Below, piece after piece: positions 1 through 5,418 of a stretch of DNA of 7,899 nucleotides. Position 1 is the stretch's first letter; each line of letters begins with the position of its first letter. Position numbers and translations under genes: made by a program. The notes below the pieces were generated by a model. It was not told where the DNA came from. It saw nothing but the letters and a program-made list of their open reading frames with translations, and did not search any database. The DNA is from Pelotomaculum sp. UBA5255 (GTDB lineage: Bacteria; Bacillota; Desulfotomaculia; Desulfotomaculales; Pelotomaculaceae), in assembly GCA_002408725.1 (NCBI GenBank), contig DHTR01000001.1, positions 24,440-32,338 of the forward strand, written 5' to 3'.

Positions 1-557
1 TCGTCCCGCCCCTGCAAAACTGTGTGGATAATTCGCCTTTCCTGGGAGCTCATTGGTTCTAGAACCACGTTTCGCCCTCGCTGTTTGGCCTTGTCGGCCA
101 ACTTCAGGGCGAGCTTTTGCAACGTTTCTTCTCTTCTTTTACGATACCCTTCCACATCTATGACTACTTTTTTACGCTTATCGCGGTTTTTGTTTACGGA
201 AAGGTTCACCAGGTACTGAAGCGCGTCCAGCGTTTCGCCCCGTCTTCCGATCAAAATACCCAGGTCATTTCCTTCCAGGTTAATCATTAGATCGTGATCT
301 CCCTCAGTTATCTTCATATCAACCTGCAGCTGCATAGCTTTAAAAACACCCTTTAACAAGTTGTCCGCTTTTTGAGAAGGACCGTCTTTTAAAACAACTT
401 CCACCCGTGCCAACTTCGCTCCAAAAAAGCCAAGAAATCCTTTGGTCGGTTCACTGATAACCTTTATCTCAACCTCTTCCCGGGAAACCCCCAGGTCCTT
501 GATGGCTGTTCCGATAGCCTCTTCTATCGTTTTCCCCGTTCTTTCAATAACCTTCAA
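1..557 (-). CDS. jag: Jag/KhpB (SpoIIIJ-associated RNA-binding protein), C-terminus cut by window edge
   Basis: 185 codons are visible before the left edge; the B. subtilis homologue is about 208 residues, so only a short C-terminal tail should be missing. Three domains can be read in order. The Jag-N domain is at about 1-50 with the hallmark KGFLGFFG at 39-46. A type II KH domain at about 75-135 carries the GxxG loop GRRG at 104-107. An R3H domain begins near 140, with SQERRIIH at 171-178 giving the R-x3-H pair (R174, H178). The family binds RNA, pairs with KhpA in several Firmicutes, and is linked to cell envelope growth, division and, with SpoIIIJ, sporulation. The start is a TTG overlapping the yidC stop (TTGA, 4 nt overlap), with GGGGAGG about 10 nt upstream inside yidC. 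This implies translational coupling to the insertase gene. Domain assignment is firm; the physiological role in this species is inferred from the family. Confidence 0.95.
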   Translation of the reverse strand, partial: MKVIERTGKTIEEAIGTAIKDLGVSREEVEIKVISEPTKGFLGFFGAKLARVEVVLKDGPSQKADNLLKGVFKAMQLQVDMKITEGDHDLMINLEGNDLGILIGRRGETLDALQYLVNLSVNKNRDKRKKVVIDVEGYRKRREETLQKLALKLADKAKQRGRNVVLEPMSSQERRIIHTVLQGRD

Positions 558-1222
558 CTTTTCCCAGCCTCCCCTTTCACAACCATGGCCTGCTTGTTGA
601 TAAAGTACTGCTGGGCTCCACCGGCTATATTAAACACAACCCAGTACAGCGCAAGTCCCGCCGGAAACGTACTGGAAATCCAAGCAATAAAGACAGGCAT
701 AGTGTACAGCATCATTTTCTGCGTCGGGTCCGTTGTTGAAGTTGTCATTTTTGACTGGAGGTAAGTTGTGATTCCTGCCAGAAGCGGAAGTATAAAGTAA
801 GGATCTTTATCACTCAAGTTTTGAACCCAAATAAAACTAGCGTGAGCCGCATTCACGTACGGAAAAGCAAAAAGCGACCGATACAAGGCAATCAAAATGG
901 GCATCTGCACAAGCAACGGCAGGCACCCTGCAGCCGGGTTGACGTTATTCTCCTTGTACAATTCCATAATCATTTGCTGCATCTTCTTGGGGTCTTTTGC
1001 TTTCCACTTTTCCTGAATCTCTTTAACCTTTGGCTGTATTTGCTGCATTGCTAGCATGGATTTCATTTGTTTGTTCGTTAAGGGGTAAAGAACCACCTTA
1101 ACAATAACCGTCAGCAGGATAATGGCGATGCCGTAACTCGGTAATCCAACTGTTTCAGTAACATAATACAACCAGTTTAAAAGCCAGGTCATACCATCTA
1201 CAATGGCGTTAAAAAGTTGCAA
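554..1222 (-). CDS. yidC: YidC/Oxa1/SpoIIIJ membrane protein insertase
   Basis: This 222-residue protein is the YidC/Oxa1/Alb3 insertase that puts membrane proteins into the cytoplasmic membrane alone or with SecYEG. Visible segments are the first core transmembrane helix at about 28-48 (starting SYGIAIILL), a charged cytoplasmic coiled hairpin at about 52-92, the family signature NPAAGCLPLLVQMPI at 95-109 leading into the next helix, and further hydrophobic helices at about 142-155, 170-184 and 187-205. The groove position usually held by Arg in Bacillus homologues appears to be Lys42 here. There is no N-terminal lipobox, unlike B. subtilis SpoIIIJ, which explains the shorter length compared with about 260 residues. 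The start is TTG with GAGGAGG (1234-1240 on the complement) 11 nt upstream. It follows yidD by 54 nt and overlaps jag by 4 nt, the standard insertase cluster. Family is certain; whether it serves sporulation is not visible. Confidence 0.97.
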   Translation of the reverse strand: MQLFNAIVDGMTWLLNWLYYVTETVGLPSYGIAIILLTVIVKVVLYPLTNKQMKSMLAMQQIQPKVKEIQEKWKAKDPKKMQQMIMELYKENNVNPAAGCLPLLVQMPILIALYRSLFAFPYVNAAHASFIWVQNLSDKDPYFILPLLAGITTYLQSKMTTSTTDPTQKMMLYTMPVFIAWISSTFPAGLALYWVVFNIAGGAQQYFINKQAMVVKGEAGKS

Positions 1223-1244
1223 ACGACTATCCGCCTCCTCATCT

Positions 1245-1258
1245 GGCCTGTACAGGCC
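1245..1258. repeat. 14-bp perfect palindrome upstream of the yidC ribosome binding site
   Basis: GGCCTGTACAGGCC is a perfect palindrome in the 54-nt yidD-yidC gap, ending 4 nt before the GAGGAGG site of yidC on the minus-strand transcript. As RNA it could form a short hairpin close to the ribosome binding site, and as DNA it could be a dimeric protein site. No T tract follows it, so it is not an intrinsic terminator. The function is unknown. Confidence 0.5.
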
Positions 1259-1276
1259 CAGCGGCTTATTTCTTTT

Positions 1277-1483
1277 TTAAACAGGGTCAAATCCACCCGG
1301 GTGAAATGGGTGACATTTTAAAACCCTTTTTACGGCCATCCAGGAACCCTTCCAGGCGCCGTATTTTTCCACTGCCTGCACGGCATAGTGAGAACATGTC
1401 GGATAAAACCGGCAGGTTGGTTTTTTAAGTGGGGAAATCACATTCTGATAAAACTTAAGCAATATAATTAAAACTCTTTTCAA
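1277..1483 (-). CDS. yidD: YidD membrane protein insertion efficiency factor
   Basis: This 68-residue protein belongs to the YidD (DUF37/haemolytic) family, which is thought to assist YidC-dependent membrane insertion and to sit at the inner face of the membrane. It shows the expected layout: an amphipathic N-terminus (KRVLIILLKFYQNVISPL, residues 2-19), the cysteine-containing core CRFYPTCSHYA at 24-34, and a C-terminal KCHPFHPGGFDPV block. Family members are usually 70-85 residues, so it is full length. The start is TTG at 1483; the frame is closed just upstream by a TGA, so no earlier start exists. An AGGGG ribosome binding site lies within the end of rnpA, whose stop is 6 nt away, which implies co-translation with rnpA. 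Residues and genomic position between rnpA and yidC agree, so the call is secure. Confidence 0.95.
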   Translation of the reverse strand: MKRVLIILLKFYQNVISPLKKPTCRFYPTCSHYAVQAVEKYGAWKGSWMAVKRVLKCHPFHPGGFDPV

Positions 1484-1489
1484 AAGGGA

Positions 1490-1828
1490 TCATCCCCTGT
1501 TAAAGCGTATTCTTTTCAGTAGTTTCAATAAACTAGCTTCAACTTGCTGGTAGCCCGACCCAACGATCTCCCGTCTTGCTAGCAATACAAAGTCAAAGCC
1601 TGCCGGGAAATGACCGTAATTTAAACGGCATGTCTCCCTGAACAAACGTCTAATCCTGTTCCTCGTAACGGCATTACCAACTTTTTTACTTGTTGTAAAG
1701 CCAAATCTAGATAGTTCTGTATTGTTTTGTAAATAATACAGAACTATATATCGATCAGCTACTGTCTTTCCATGGCTGTAAACCCGTCGGTAGTCTTTAT
1801 TTTTTTTAAGGATGGTAAGGTCACCCAT
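1490..1828 (-). CDS. rnpA: Ribonuclease P protein component
   Basis: This 112-residue basic protein is the protein subunit of RNase P, which together with the RnpB RNA removes the 5' leader from tRNA precursors. The family signature is present: a central FTTSKKVGNAVTRNRIRRLFRE at about 44-65, including the RNR motif (R56-N57-R58) and following arginines that contact the RNA. The N-terminal LKKNKDYRRVYSHGK at 7-21 is also typical and forms part of the substrate leader cleft. Length is normal for Firmicutes (about 110-120). The ATG start has GAGGA about 6 nt upstream. rpmH lies 92 nt upstream on the same strand, and yidD begins 6 nt downstream, the conserved rpmH-rnpA-yidD order. No unusual substitutions were noticed. 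Confidence 0.97.
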   Translation of the reverse strand: MGDLTILKKNKDYRRVYSHGKTVADRYIVLYYLQNNTELSRFGFTTSKKVGNAVTRNRIRRLFRETCRLNYGHFPAGFDFVLLARREIVGSGYQQVEASLLKLLKRIRFNRG

Positions 1829-1899
1829 TGGTTCCTCAATTATCTATTATTACCATTACGTAGCTTAACCATACCCCTACCACGCTATACATTCAGAAA

Positions 1900-1920
1900 G
1901 GCCACTGTGATTTAGCGGCC
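1900..1920 (-). terminator. Hairpin directly after rpmH (attenuator, terminator or processing site)
   Basis: On the minus-strand transcript a 7-bp stem, GGCCGCU with AGUGGCC, closes a 7-nt loop and starts immediately after the rpmH stop codon. One pair is a G-U wobble, so the stem is complete only in the minus-strand RNA; the plus strand would have an A-C mismatch. It is followed by UUUCU rather than a long U tract, so full termination is doubtful. A partial terminator could lower rnpA relative to the much more highly needed L34. Structure is seen; the role is inferred. Confidence 0.4.
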
Positions 1921-2055
1921 TCACGCAGTTAATCTTTTTCTACCCTTTATTCTTCTTCTCTTTATTACACTTCGCCCTGAACGGGTTGCCATCCTGGACA
2001 GGAAACCATGAATCTTCTTATGCTTACGTGCCTTTGGTTGATAGGTACGCTTCAA
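1921..2055 (-). CDS. rpmH: 50S ribosomal protein L34
   Basis: This 44-residue protein is ribosomal protein L34 (bL34), a small, very basic component of the large subunit that sits among 23S rRNA helices. Translation from TTG gives a protein beginning MKRTYQPKARKHKKIHGF, followed by SRMATRSGRSV and the basic end KGRKRLTA, matching the whole family from end to end. A strong AAAGGAGGTG ribosome binding site lies upstream, with about 10 nt from GGAGG to the TTG. An ATG directly followed by TAA sits between that site and the TTG but can encode nothing. L34 is the first gene left of oriC in nearly all Firmicutes and heads the rpmH-rnpA unit here. The start codon is inferred from homology and spacing, and the identity is certain. 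Confidence 0.97.
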   Translation of the reverse strand: MKRTYQPKARKHKKIHGFLSRMATRSGRSVIKRRRIKGRKRLTA

Positions 2056-2128
2056 ATTACATACACCTCCTTTTAAAAATCTTTTTTACGGGGTACAACC
2101 AGGAAGAGTTTTGTAAAAATTTAAAAAT

Positions 2129-2189
2129 ATGTTAATTATAATATATCTGATATTCTTTTACTTAAATAGGAAGTAGAATTAATTAACAT
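2129..2189. repeat. 10-bp inverted repeat in the AT-rich block of oriC
   Basis: The arms ATGTTAATTA (2129-2138) and TAATTAACAT (2180-2189) are perfect reverse complements separated by 41 nt. They flank a nearly pure AT stretch between the rpmH start and the DnaA box group. In DNA this rich in A and T, some chance inverted repeats are expected; no known protein site was recognised. Confidence 0.5.
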
Positions 2190-2322
2190 AATTAGTAATT
2201 TTTAACCCTTCTCTTTTACACACACTCCCAATTATATAATAATCATTTTTGAACGTCAAGGAGCAAGCGTTCTTTAACCTCCTGAGCAGGCCTGGCGCCA
2301 AATTGCCTCGCCAAAATGCCTG

Positions 2323-2351
2323 TTGATAACTCGAATAAAGTTTGATATGAT
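2323..2351 (+). promoter_or_regulatory. Probable sigma-A promoter of dnaA
   Basis: A -35 TTGATA (2323-2328) and a -10 TATGAT (2346-2351) are separated by exactly 17 nt, one mismatch each from the sigma-A consensus. Transcription would start near 2358 and give a leader of about 160 nt ahead of the dnaA start, running through the DnaA box group. The -35 lies inside TGTTGATAA (2321-2329), a 9-mer one base off the DnaA box TGTGGATAA. DnaA binding there would block the promoter, which fits the known autorepression of dnaA in other bacteria. Confidence 0.6.
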
Positions 2352-2383
2352 TTTACCATTGGAAAATCCATGAAATACTTGGT

Positions 2384-2416
2384 TTCTGCACAGCCTGTGT
2401 ACAAATATGTGGATAA
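2384..2416. promoter_or_regulatory. DnaA box group with 12-bp spacing
   Basis: One perfect DnaA box, TGTGGATAA, lies at 2408-2416. Two weaker 9-mers precede it: TGTGTACAA at 2396-2404 (same orientation, one mismatch to TGTGNATAA) and TTCTGCACA at 2384-2392 (opposite orientation, one mismatch to TTATNCACA). Their starts are exactly 12 bp apart. DnaA boxes of this type nucleate assembly of the initiator on oriC. The perfect box is secure; the two weaker ones need binding data. Confidence 0.7.
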
Positions 2417-2507
2417 ATTTGTTGATTCTTTTAACCTTCAAAATGTTCACCAGTGAAGGAGATGTTTTAAGGTTTGTTTTTTGATAATATATGACTTTTT
2501 ATTCTAT

Positions 2508-2514
2508 AGGAGGG
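2508..2514 (+). promoter_or_regulatory. Ribosome binding site that fixes the dnaA start at TTG 2521
   Basis: AGGAGGG stands 6 nt before the TTG at 2521. The upstream in-frame ATG at 2491 is preceded only by AT-rich sequence with no purine-rich site, and it would add ten residues not typical of DnaA. The TTG is therefore the better start. Confidence 0.85.
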
Positions 2515-2520
2515 TCTGTT

Positions 2521-3879
2521 TTGGTTAGAAGTGAATTGTTGGAAGTTTGGGATGAAGCCCTCCATGTTCTAGAAAAGAAACTTAGTAAGCATTCCTACGA
2601 TACCTGGTTAAAATCACTTAAACCTCTGGGAATTGATGAAAATAAGATCATTATTGAAGTGCCTAATCATTTTTCTCGCGGTTGGCTGAACGACCGCTAC
2701 GCCCCAACTATAAAAAACGTATTGGTAAACATCCTCAAGCACGACATTGAGATACAGTTTCTGCTCTCCAGCGAAATTCGTGATGTATCCCCTCAGTCAT
2801 CGAAAAGGGTTGTAGAAAACAGTCCCGAACTTATTAATATTTCCTTCTTAAACCAGAAGTATACATTTGACTCATTTGTTGTAGGAAACAGTAACCGCTT
2901 TGCGCATGCAGCCTGCCTGGCAGTGGCCGAATTACCCTCAAAAGCTTATAATCCTTTATTTATTTACGGTGGTGTAGGTTTGGGCAAAACCCACCTGATG
3001 CATGCCATTGGACATTTTACCCTGCAACATAGTGACGGGATTAAAGTGAGTTACGTTTCATCTGAAAAATTTACAAATGAATTAATTAACTCCATCCGGG
3101 ATGATAAAACAGTTGAATTTAGAAACAAGTACCGTAACATGGATATTTTATTGGTGGACGATATCCAGTTTCTCGCCGGTAAAGAGCGCACGCAGGAAGA
3201 GTTTTTCCATACCTTCAATACACTACATGAAGCCAATAAACAAATTATCATTTCCAGCGACCGTCCTCCCAAGGATATCCCCACCCTTGAGGACAGGCTT
3301 CGTTCCAGGTTTGAATGGGGTCTAATCACAGACATTCAACCGCCCGATCTGGAAACTCGAATTGCAATTTTAAGAAAAAAAGCACAGATGGAAAACCTGT
3401 TCATTCCGGACGATTGCCTTGTTTTTATGGCGACACGGATCCAGTCTAATATCCGTGAACTGGAAGGCGCCCTGATCCGTGTTATTGCCTATGCATCCCT
3501 GAACCACGAAGAAATAAACCAGATGATGGTTGCAGAAGTCCTTAAAGATATGCTTCCTTCCGCAAAACCGAGGCAAATAACCGTTGAACTTATTCAAGAA
3601 ATTGTTGCTGAAGTTTACAATATTCGAATGGATGATTTTAAAGCAAAAAAGAGGACGCGAAGCGTTTCCTTTCCCCGCCAGATCGCAATGTACCTGACCA
3701 GGGAATTAACTGATCTCTCTCTTCCCAAGATTGGTGATAATTTTGGAGGGCGAGACCATACAACTGTTATCCACGCCTGTGATAAAATCAACAATGAACT
3801 ACAGAAAAGCCTTGACCTACAGGAAAAAATTAAATACTTAATTGATAGGATCGAAAAGCTAACAATACCTGTGAACTAA
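2521..3879 (+). CDS. dnaA: Chromosomal replication initiator protein DnaA
   Basis: DnaA binds DnaA boxes in oriC, forms an ATP-dependent filament, opens the duplex and recruits the replicative helicase. From TTG 2521 it is 452 residues, close to the usual 440-460. Domain I (about 1-80) begins LLEVWDEALHVLEKKLS and handles partner binding. The linker domain II is short (about 85-110). Domain III is the AAA+ ATPase with Walker A GGVGLGKT at 150-157, Walker B LLVDDIQF at 210-217, sensor I near IIISSDRPP (242-250), the RLRSRFEWGL arginine-finger segment at 259-268, and sensor II in NIRELEGALIR (310-320). Domain IV ends with the DNA-binding signature GGRDHTTVIHA at about 409-419. It has its own upstream promoter and is 198 bp from dnaN. 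No motif is missing. Confidence 0.98.
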   Translation: MVRSELLEVWDEALHVLEKKLSKHSYDTWLKSLKPLGIDENKIIIEVPNHFSRGWLNDRYAPTIKNVLVNILKHDIEIQFLLSSEIRDVSPQSSKRVVENSPELINISFLNQKYTFDSFVVGNSNRFAHAACLAVAELPSKAYNPLFIYGGVGLGKTHLMHAIGHFTLQHSDGIKVSYVSSEKFTNELINSIRDDKTVEFRNKYRNMDILLVDDIQFLAGKERTQEEFFHTFNTLHEANKQIIISSDRPPKDIPTLEDRLRSRFEWGLITDIQPPDLETRIAILRKKAQMENLFIPDDCLVFMATRIQSNIRELEGALIRVIAYASLNHEEINQMMVAEVLKDMLPSAKPRQITVELIQEIVAEVYNIRMDDFKAKKRTRSVSFPRQIAMYLTRELTDLSLPKIGDNFGGRDHTTVIHACDKINNELQKSLDLQEKIKYLIDRIEKLTIPVN

Positions 3880-4077
3880 TTGTCATTAAGCCTGTGAGTT
3901 CTTTTGATTGGCTTCCAGTTAGGTTTTTTTTGCTAAGATTTACCTCTCTCTTTACTAACAGGCCGCTTTTTTACAGCCGCCTGCCTTCTGTTGACTTTTT
4001 AACATAACCACAGGCCCTACTACTACTACTACTAGTTCTTATATAATAATAATAAACAAAAAACCGGAGAATCAGAC
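3880..4077. other. dnaA-dnaN spacer carrying the unwinding half of oriC
   Basis: This 198-bp noncoding stretch matches the incC position of the B. subtilis origin. It begins with a CCTGTGA direct repeat (3868-3874 in the end of dnaA, and 3891-3897), continues through pyrimidine-rich DNA with a run of eight T (about 3924-3931), and holds an imperfect inverted repeat (3959-3966 with 3976-3983, 7 of 8 pairs). The unwinding element and the dnaN ribosome binding site GGAG (4066-4069, 8 nt before the ATG) close the stretch. A TATAAT at 4042-4047 could serve dnaN but has no good -35 partner, so dnaN may depend at least partly on dnaA read-through. Confidence 0.85.
4004..4055 (+). other. Probable DNA unwinding element with DnaA-trio array
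   Basis: The layout is a degenerate DnaA box (ATAACCACA, 4004-4012, two mismatches from TTATCCACA), GC-rich GGCC (4013-4016), six uninterrupted CTA triplets (4017-4034), then GTT CTT ATA and four TAA triplets (to 4055). On the bottom strand CTA reads 3'-GAT-5', the DnaA-trio element that guides DnaA onto single-stranded DNA in B. subtilis. The order box, GC-rich bases, trios, AT-rich DNA and the location just before dnaN agree with that system. The pattern is seen directly, and the function is inferred from it. Confidence 0.8.
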
Positions 4078-5187
4078 ATGAAAATTGTGACCAGTAAAGA
4101 GACATTGAACAATGCTATTCAAGTGGTACAAAGGGCCGTTTCGATTAGAAACCCTTTGCCTATCCTCGCCGGGATCAAATTTGAAACCCTGGAGGATCGT
4201 GTCTTTCTTACAGCCACCGACCTGGATATTGGCATACGTTGCTCTTTTCCGGCAGAGATTCTTGAACAGGGAACAGTTGTTTTGCCAGCAAAATATATTA
4301 GTGAATTGGTCAGGAGACTTCCTGAAGCACCTGTTTTTATTGAAGCAGATCCCGCTACCGGGAGTGCTAAAGTTCAATATGGACAATCAGAAACCCGGAT
4401 CAACGGCTATCCACCTGAGGAATTCCCTGAATTTCCCATACCCGCCGGTATAAACACTTTTGCTTTACCCGGAGACTTATTGAAAGAAGTGGTCAGGCAG
4501 GTTGTTTTTGCGGCCGGGAATGACGAAAACCGCCCGGTATTTATGGGTGTGCTACTTGAAATAAACGGCGGTGAACTGCAAGTTGTGGCCACCGATACCT
4601 ACCGTCTGGCCTGGCGCAAGGTTAAACTTGAAAATTGCGAAGAGCTTGATATAAATTTAATCATTCCTGGTAAAACTCTAAATGAGTTGGCTAGAATTAT
4701 TAGTAGCTATGATCAGAAAATAGAGATCACAGTCGCCAAAAACCAAATTCTTTTTGTTGCGGACAATGTTTGGTTGATTTCCCGCCTGATCGATGGACAG
4801 TTTCCAAAATATAAACAGGTTATTCCAAAAAACTACGATTTGAGAGTCCGCCTAAAAACAAAAGAATTATTGGATGCCGCTGAAAGAGCCTCCCTTCTTG
4901 CCCGGGAAGGATCACCAGTGATTAAGCTTCAGGTTAATCAGGATATGCTGGTTGTGTCTGCAGCTTCGGAGGCCGGACGAGTGCATGAAGAGTTATCTGT
5001 TTTCCAGGAGGGGGAACCGCTCCAGGTAGCTTTTAATGCGCGCTACCTTGGTGATGTCTTGAAGATAATCGGAACAGATGAAATAATGTTTGAATTCACA
5101 GGGCCCCTCAGCCCCGGGATTATCAAGCCTGTTGGAGATATAGAGTATCTTTCGCTGCTTTTACCGGTACGTTTGCGTGAGGAGTGA
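4078..5187 (+). CDS. dnaN: DNA polymerase III subunit beta (sliding clamp)
   Basis: At 369 residues this is a full-length beta clamp, which forms a ring dimer around DNA and tethers DNA polymerase III and other clamp-binding proteins. The three repeated clamp domains can be traced: the first begins MKIVTSKETLNNAIQVVQRAVSIRNPLPILAGI, the second starts near residue 128 with the FALPGDLLKEVVRQVVFAAGNDENRPVFMGVLLE segment, and the third near 250 after WLISRLIDGQFPKYKQVIP. The C-terminal LPVRL at 362-366 matches the end of the family, which contributes to the peptide-binding pocket. The start is ATG with GGAG 8 nt upstream. It follows the unwinding element of oriC and is separated from yaaA by only 2 nt, so the two are very likely co-translated. 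Nothing in the sequence is atypical. Confidence 0.98.
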   Translation: MKIVTSKETLNNAIQVVQRAVSIRNPLPILAGIKFETLEDRVFLTATDLDIGIRCSFPAEILEQGTVVLPAKYISELVRRLPEAPVFIEADPATGSAKVQYGQSETRINGYPPEEFPEFPIPAGINTFALPGDLLKEVVRQVVFAAGNDENRPVFMGVLLEINGGELQVVATDTYRLAWRKVKLENCEELDINLIIPGKTLNELARIISSYDQKIEITVAKNQILFVADNVWLISRLIDGQFPKYKQVIPKNYDLRVRLKTKELLDAAERASLLAREGSPVIKLQVNQDMLVVSAASEAGRVHEELSVFQEGEPLQVAFNARYLGDVLKIIGTDEIMFEFTGPLSPGIIKPVGDIEYLSLLLPVRLREE

Positions 5188-5189
5188 TT

Positions 5190-5405
5190 ATGATACCTGA
5201 GTACGTCAGAGTGGAACGGGAAATCAAGTTGGACCAGTTTTTGAAATGGTCCAAGGCCGTTTCTACGGGGGGCCAGGGAAAGGCGCTGATTTTGTCGGGC
5301 CTAGTAAAGGTGAACGGTGAAATTGAGACCAGACGGGGAAGAATCCTCCAGGACAGGGACAGGGTCGAGGTGGGGGAGGCCGAGTTTTTGGTGGTTTGTT
5401 GTTAG
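5190..5405 (+). CDS. yaaA: S4-domain RNA-binding protein YaaA (RlbA-like)
   Basis: This 71-residue protein consists almost entirely of one S4 RNA-binding domain. IKLDQFLKWSKAVSTGG near 12-28 and the LSGLVKVNGEIETRRGRIL block near 35-53 are the typical S4 signature, followed by a short tail ending in two cysteines. YaaA-type proteins are conserved between dnaN and recF in Firmicutes and have been linked to ribosome or RNA binding, but their exact role is poorly defined. The start is ATG 5190, with GAGGAG (5179-5184) 5 nt upstream; a GTG at 5184 in the same frame overlaps that site and would make a 73-residue form, which is less likely. The gene is wedged between the dnaN stop (2-nt gap) and recF (13-nt gap), so it is in the same operon. 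Confidence 0.92.
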   Translation: MIPEYVRVEREIKLDQFLKWSKAVSTGGQGKALILSGLVKVNGEIETRRGRILQDRDRVEVGEAEFLVVCC

Positions 5406-5418
5406 GAGTGTTTAATGC

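Larger units (their letters stand above)
2056..2520. other. oriC upstream region between rpmH and dnaA
   Basis: This 465-bp stretch has no convincing gene on either strand. From left to right it holds the rpmH leader (2056-2100), a very AT-rich block (about 2113-2212) with a 10-bp inverted repeat, a more GC-rich middle (about 2281-2320), a promoter for dnaA, and a group of DnaA-box-like 9-mers around 2384-2416. Two other 9-mers one base off TTATNCACA/TGTGGATAA lie at 2214-2222 (TTTTACACA) and 2321-2329 (TGTTGATAA). This is the equivalent of the incA/incB side of the bipartite B. subtilis oriC. A minus-strand TATAAT at 2135-2140 could be the rpmH -10, but no matching -35 was found. Position between the two divergent arms makes the origin assignment strong. 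Confidence 0.9.

Noticed and set aside
23..31. Perfect DnaA box TGTGGATAA inside jag
   Set aside because: It encodes part of the conserved R3H peptide IIHT, is alone, and is over 2 kb from the origin; most likely a codon coincidence.
2251..2272. GAACG/CGTTC inverted repeat with 12-nt loop upstream of dnaA
   Set aside because: A 5-bp stem is too short to mean anything without conservation, and no T tract follows directly.
2491..2520. Longer dnaA form starting at ATG 2491
   Set aside because: No ribosome binding site precedes this ATG, while TTG 2521 has AGGAGGG at 6 nt and gives the usual DnaA N-terminus.
3051..3335. Minus-strand open frame inside dnaA
   Set aside because: It is antisense to the AAA+ domain, with no recognisable protein and no ribosome binding site seen; a shadow of dnaA.
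3767..3775. Near-perfect DnaA box TTATCCACG inside dnaA
   Set aside because: It encodes the invariant VIHA of the DnaA signature, so the sequence is explained by protein constraint. No neighbouring boxes support it.
3959..3983. Imperfect hairpin after dnaA as a terminator
   Set aside because: It has a C-C mismatch in an 8-bp stem and no T tract directly after it; the T-run at about 3924-3931 has no stem before it. I do not call a terminator.
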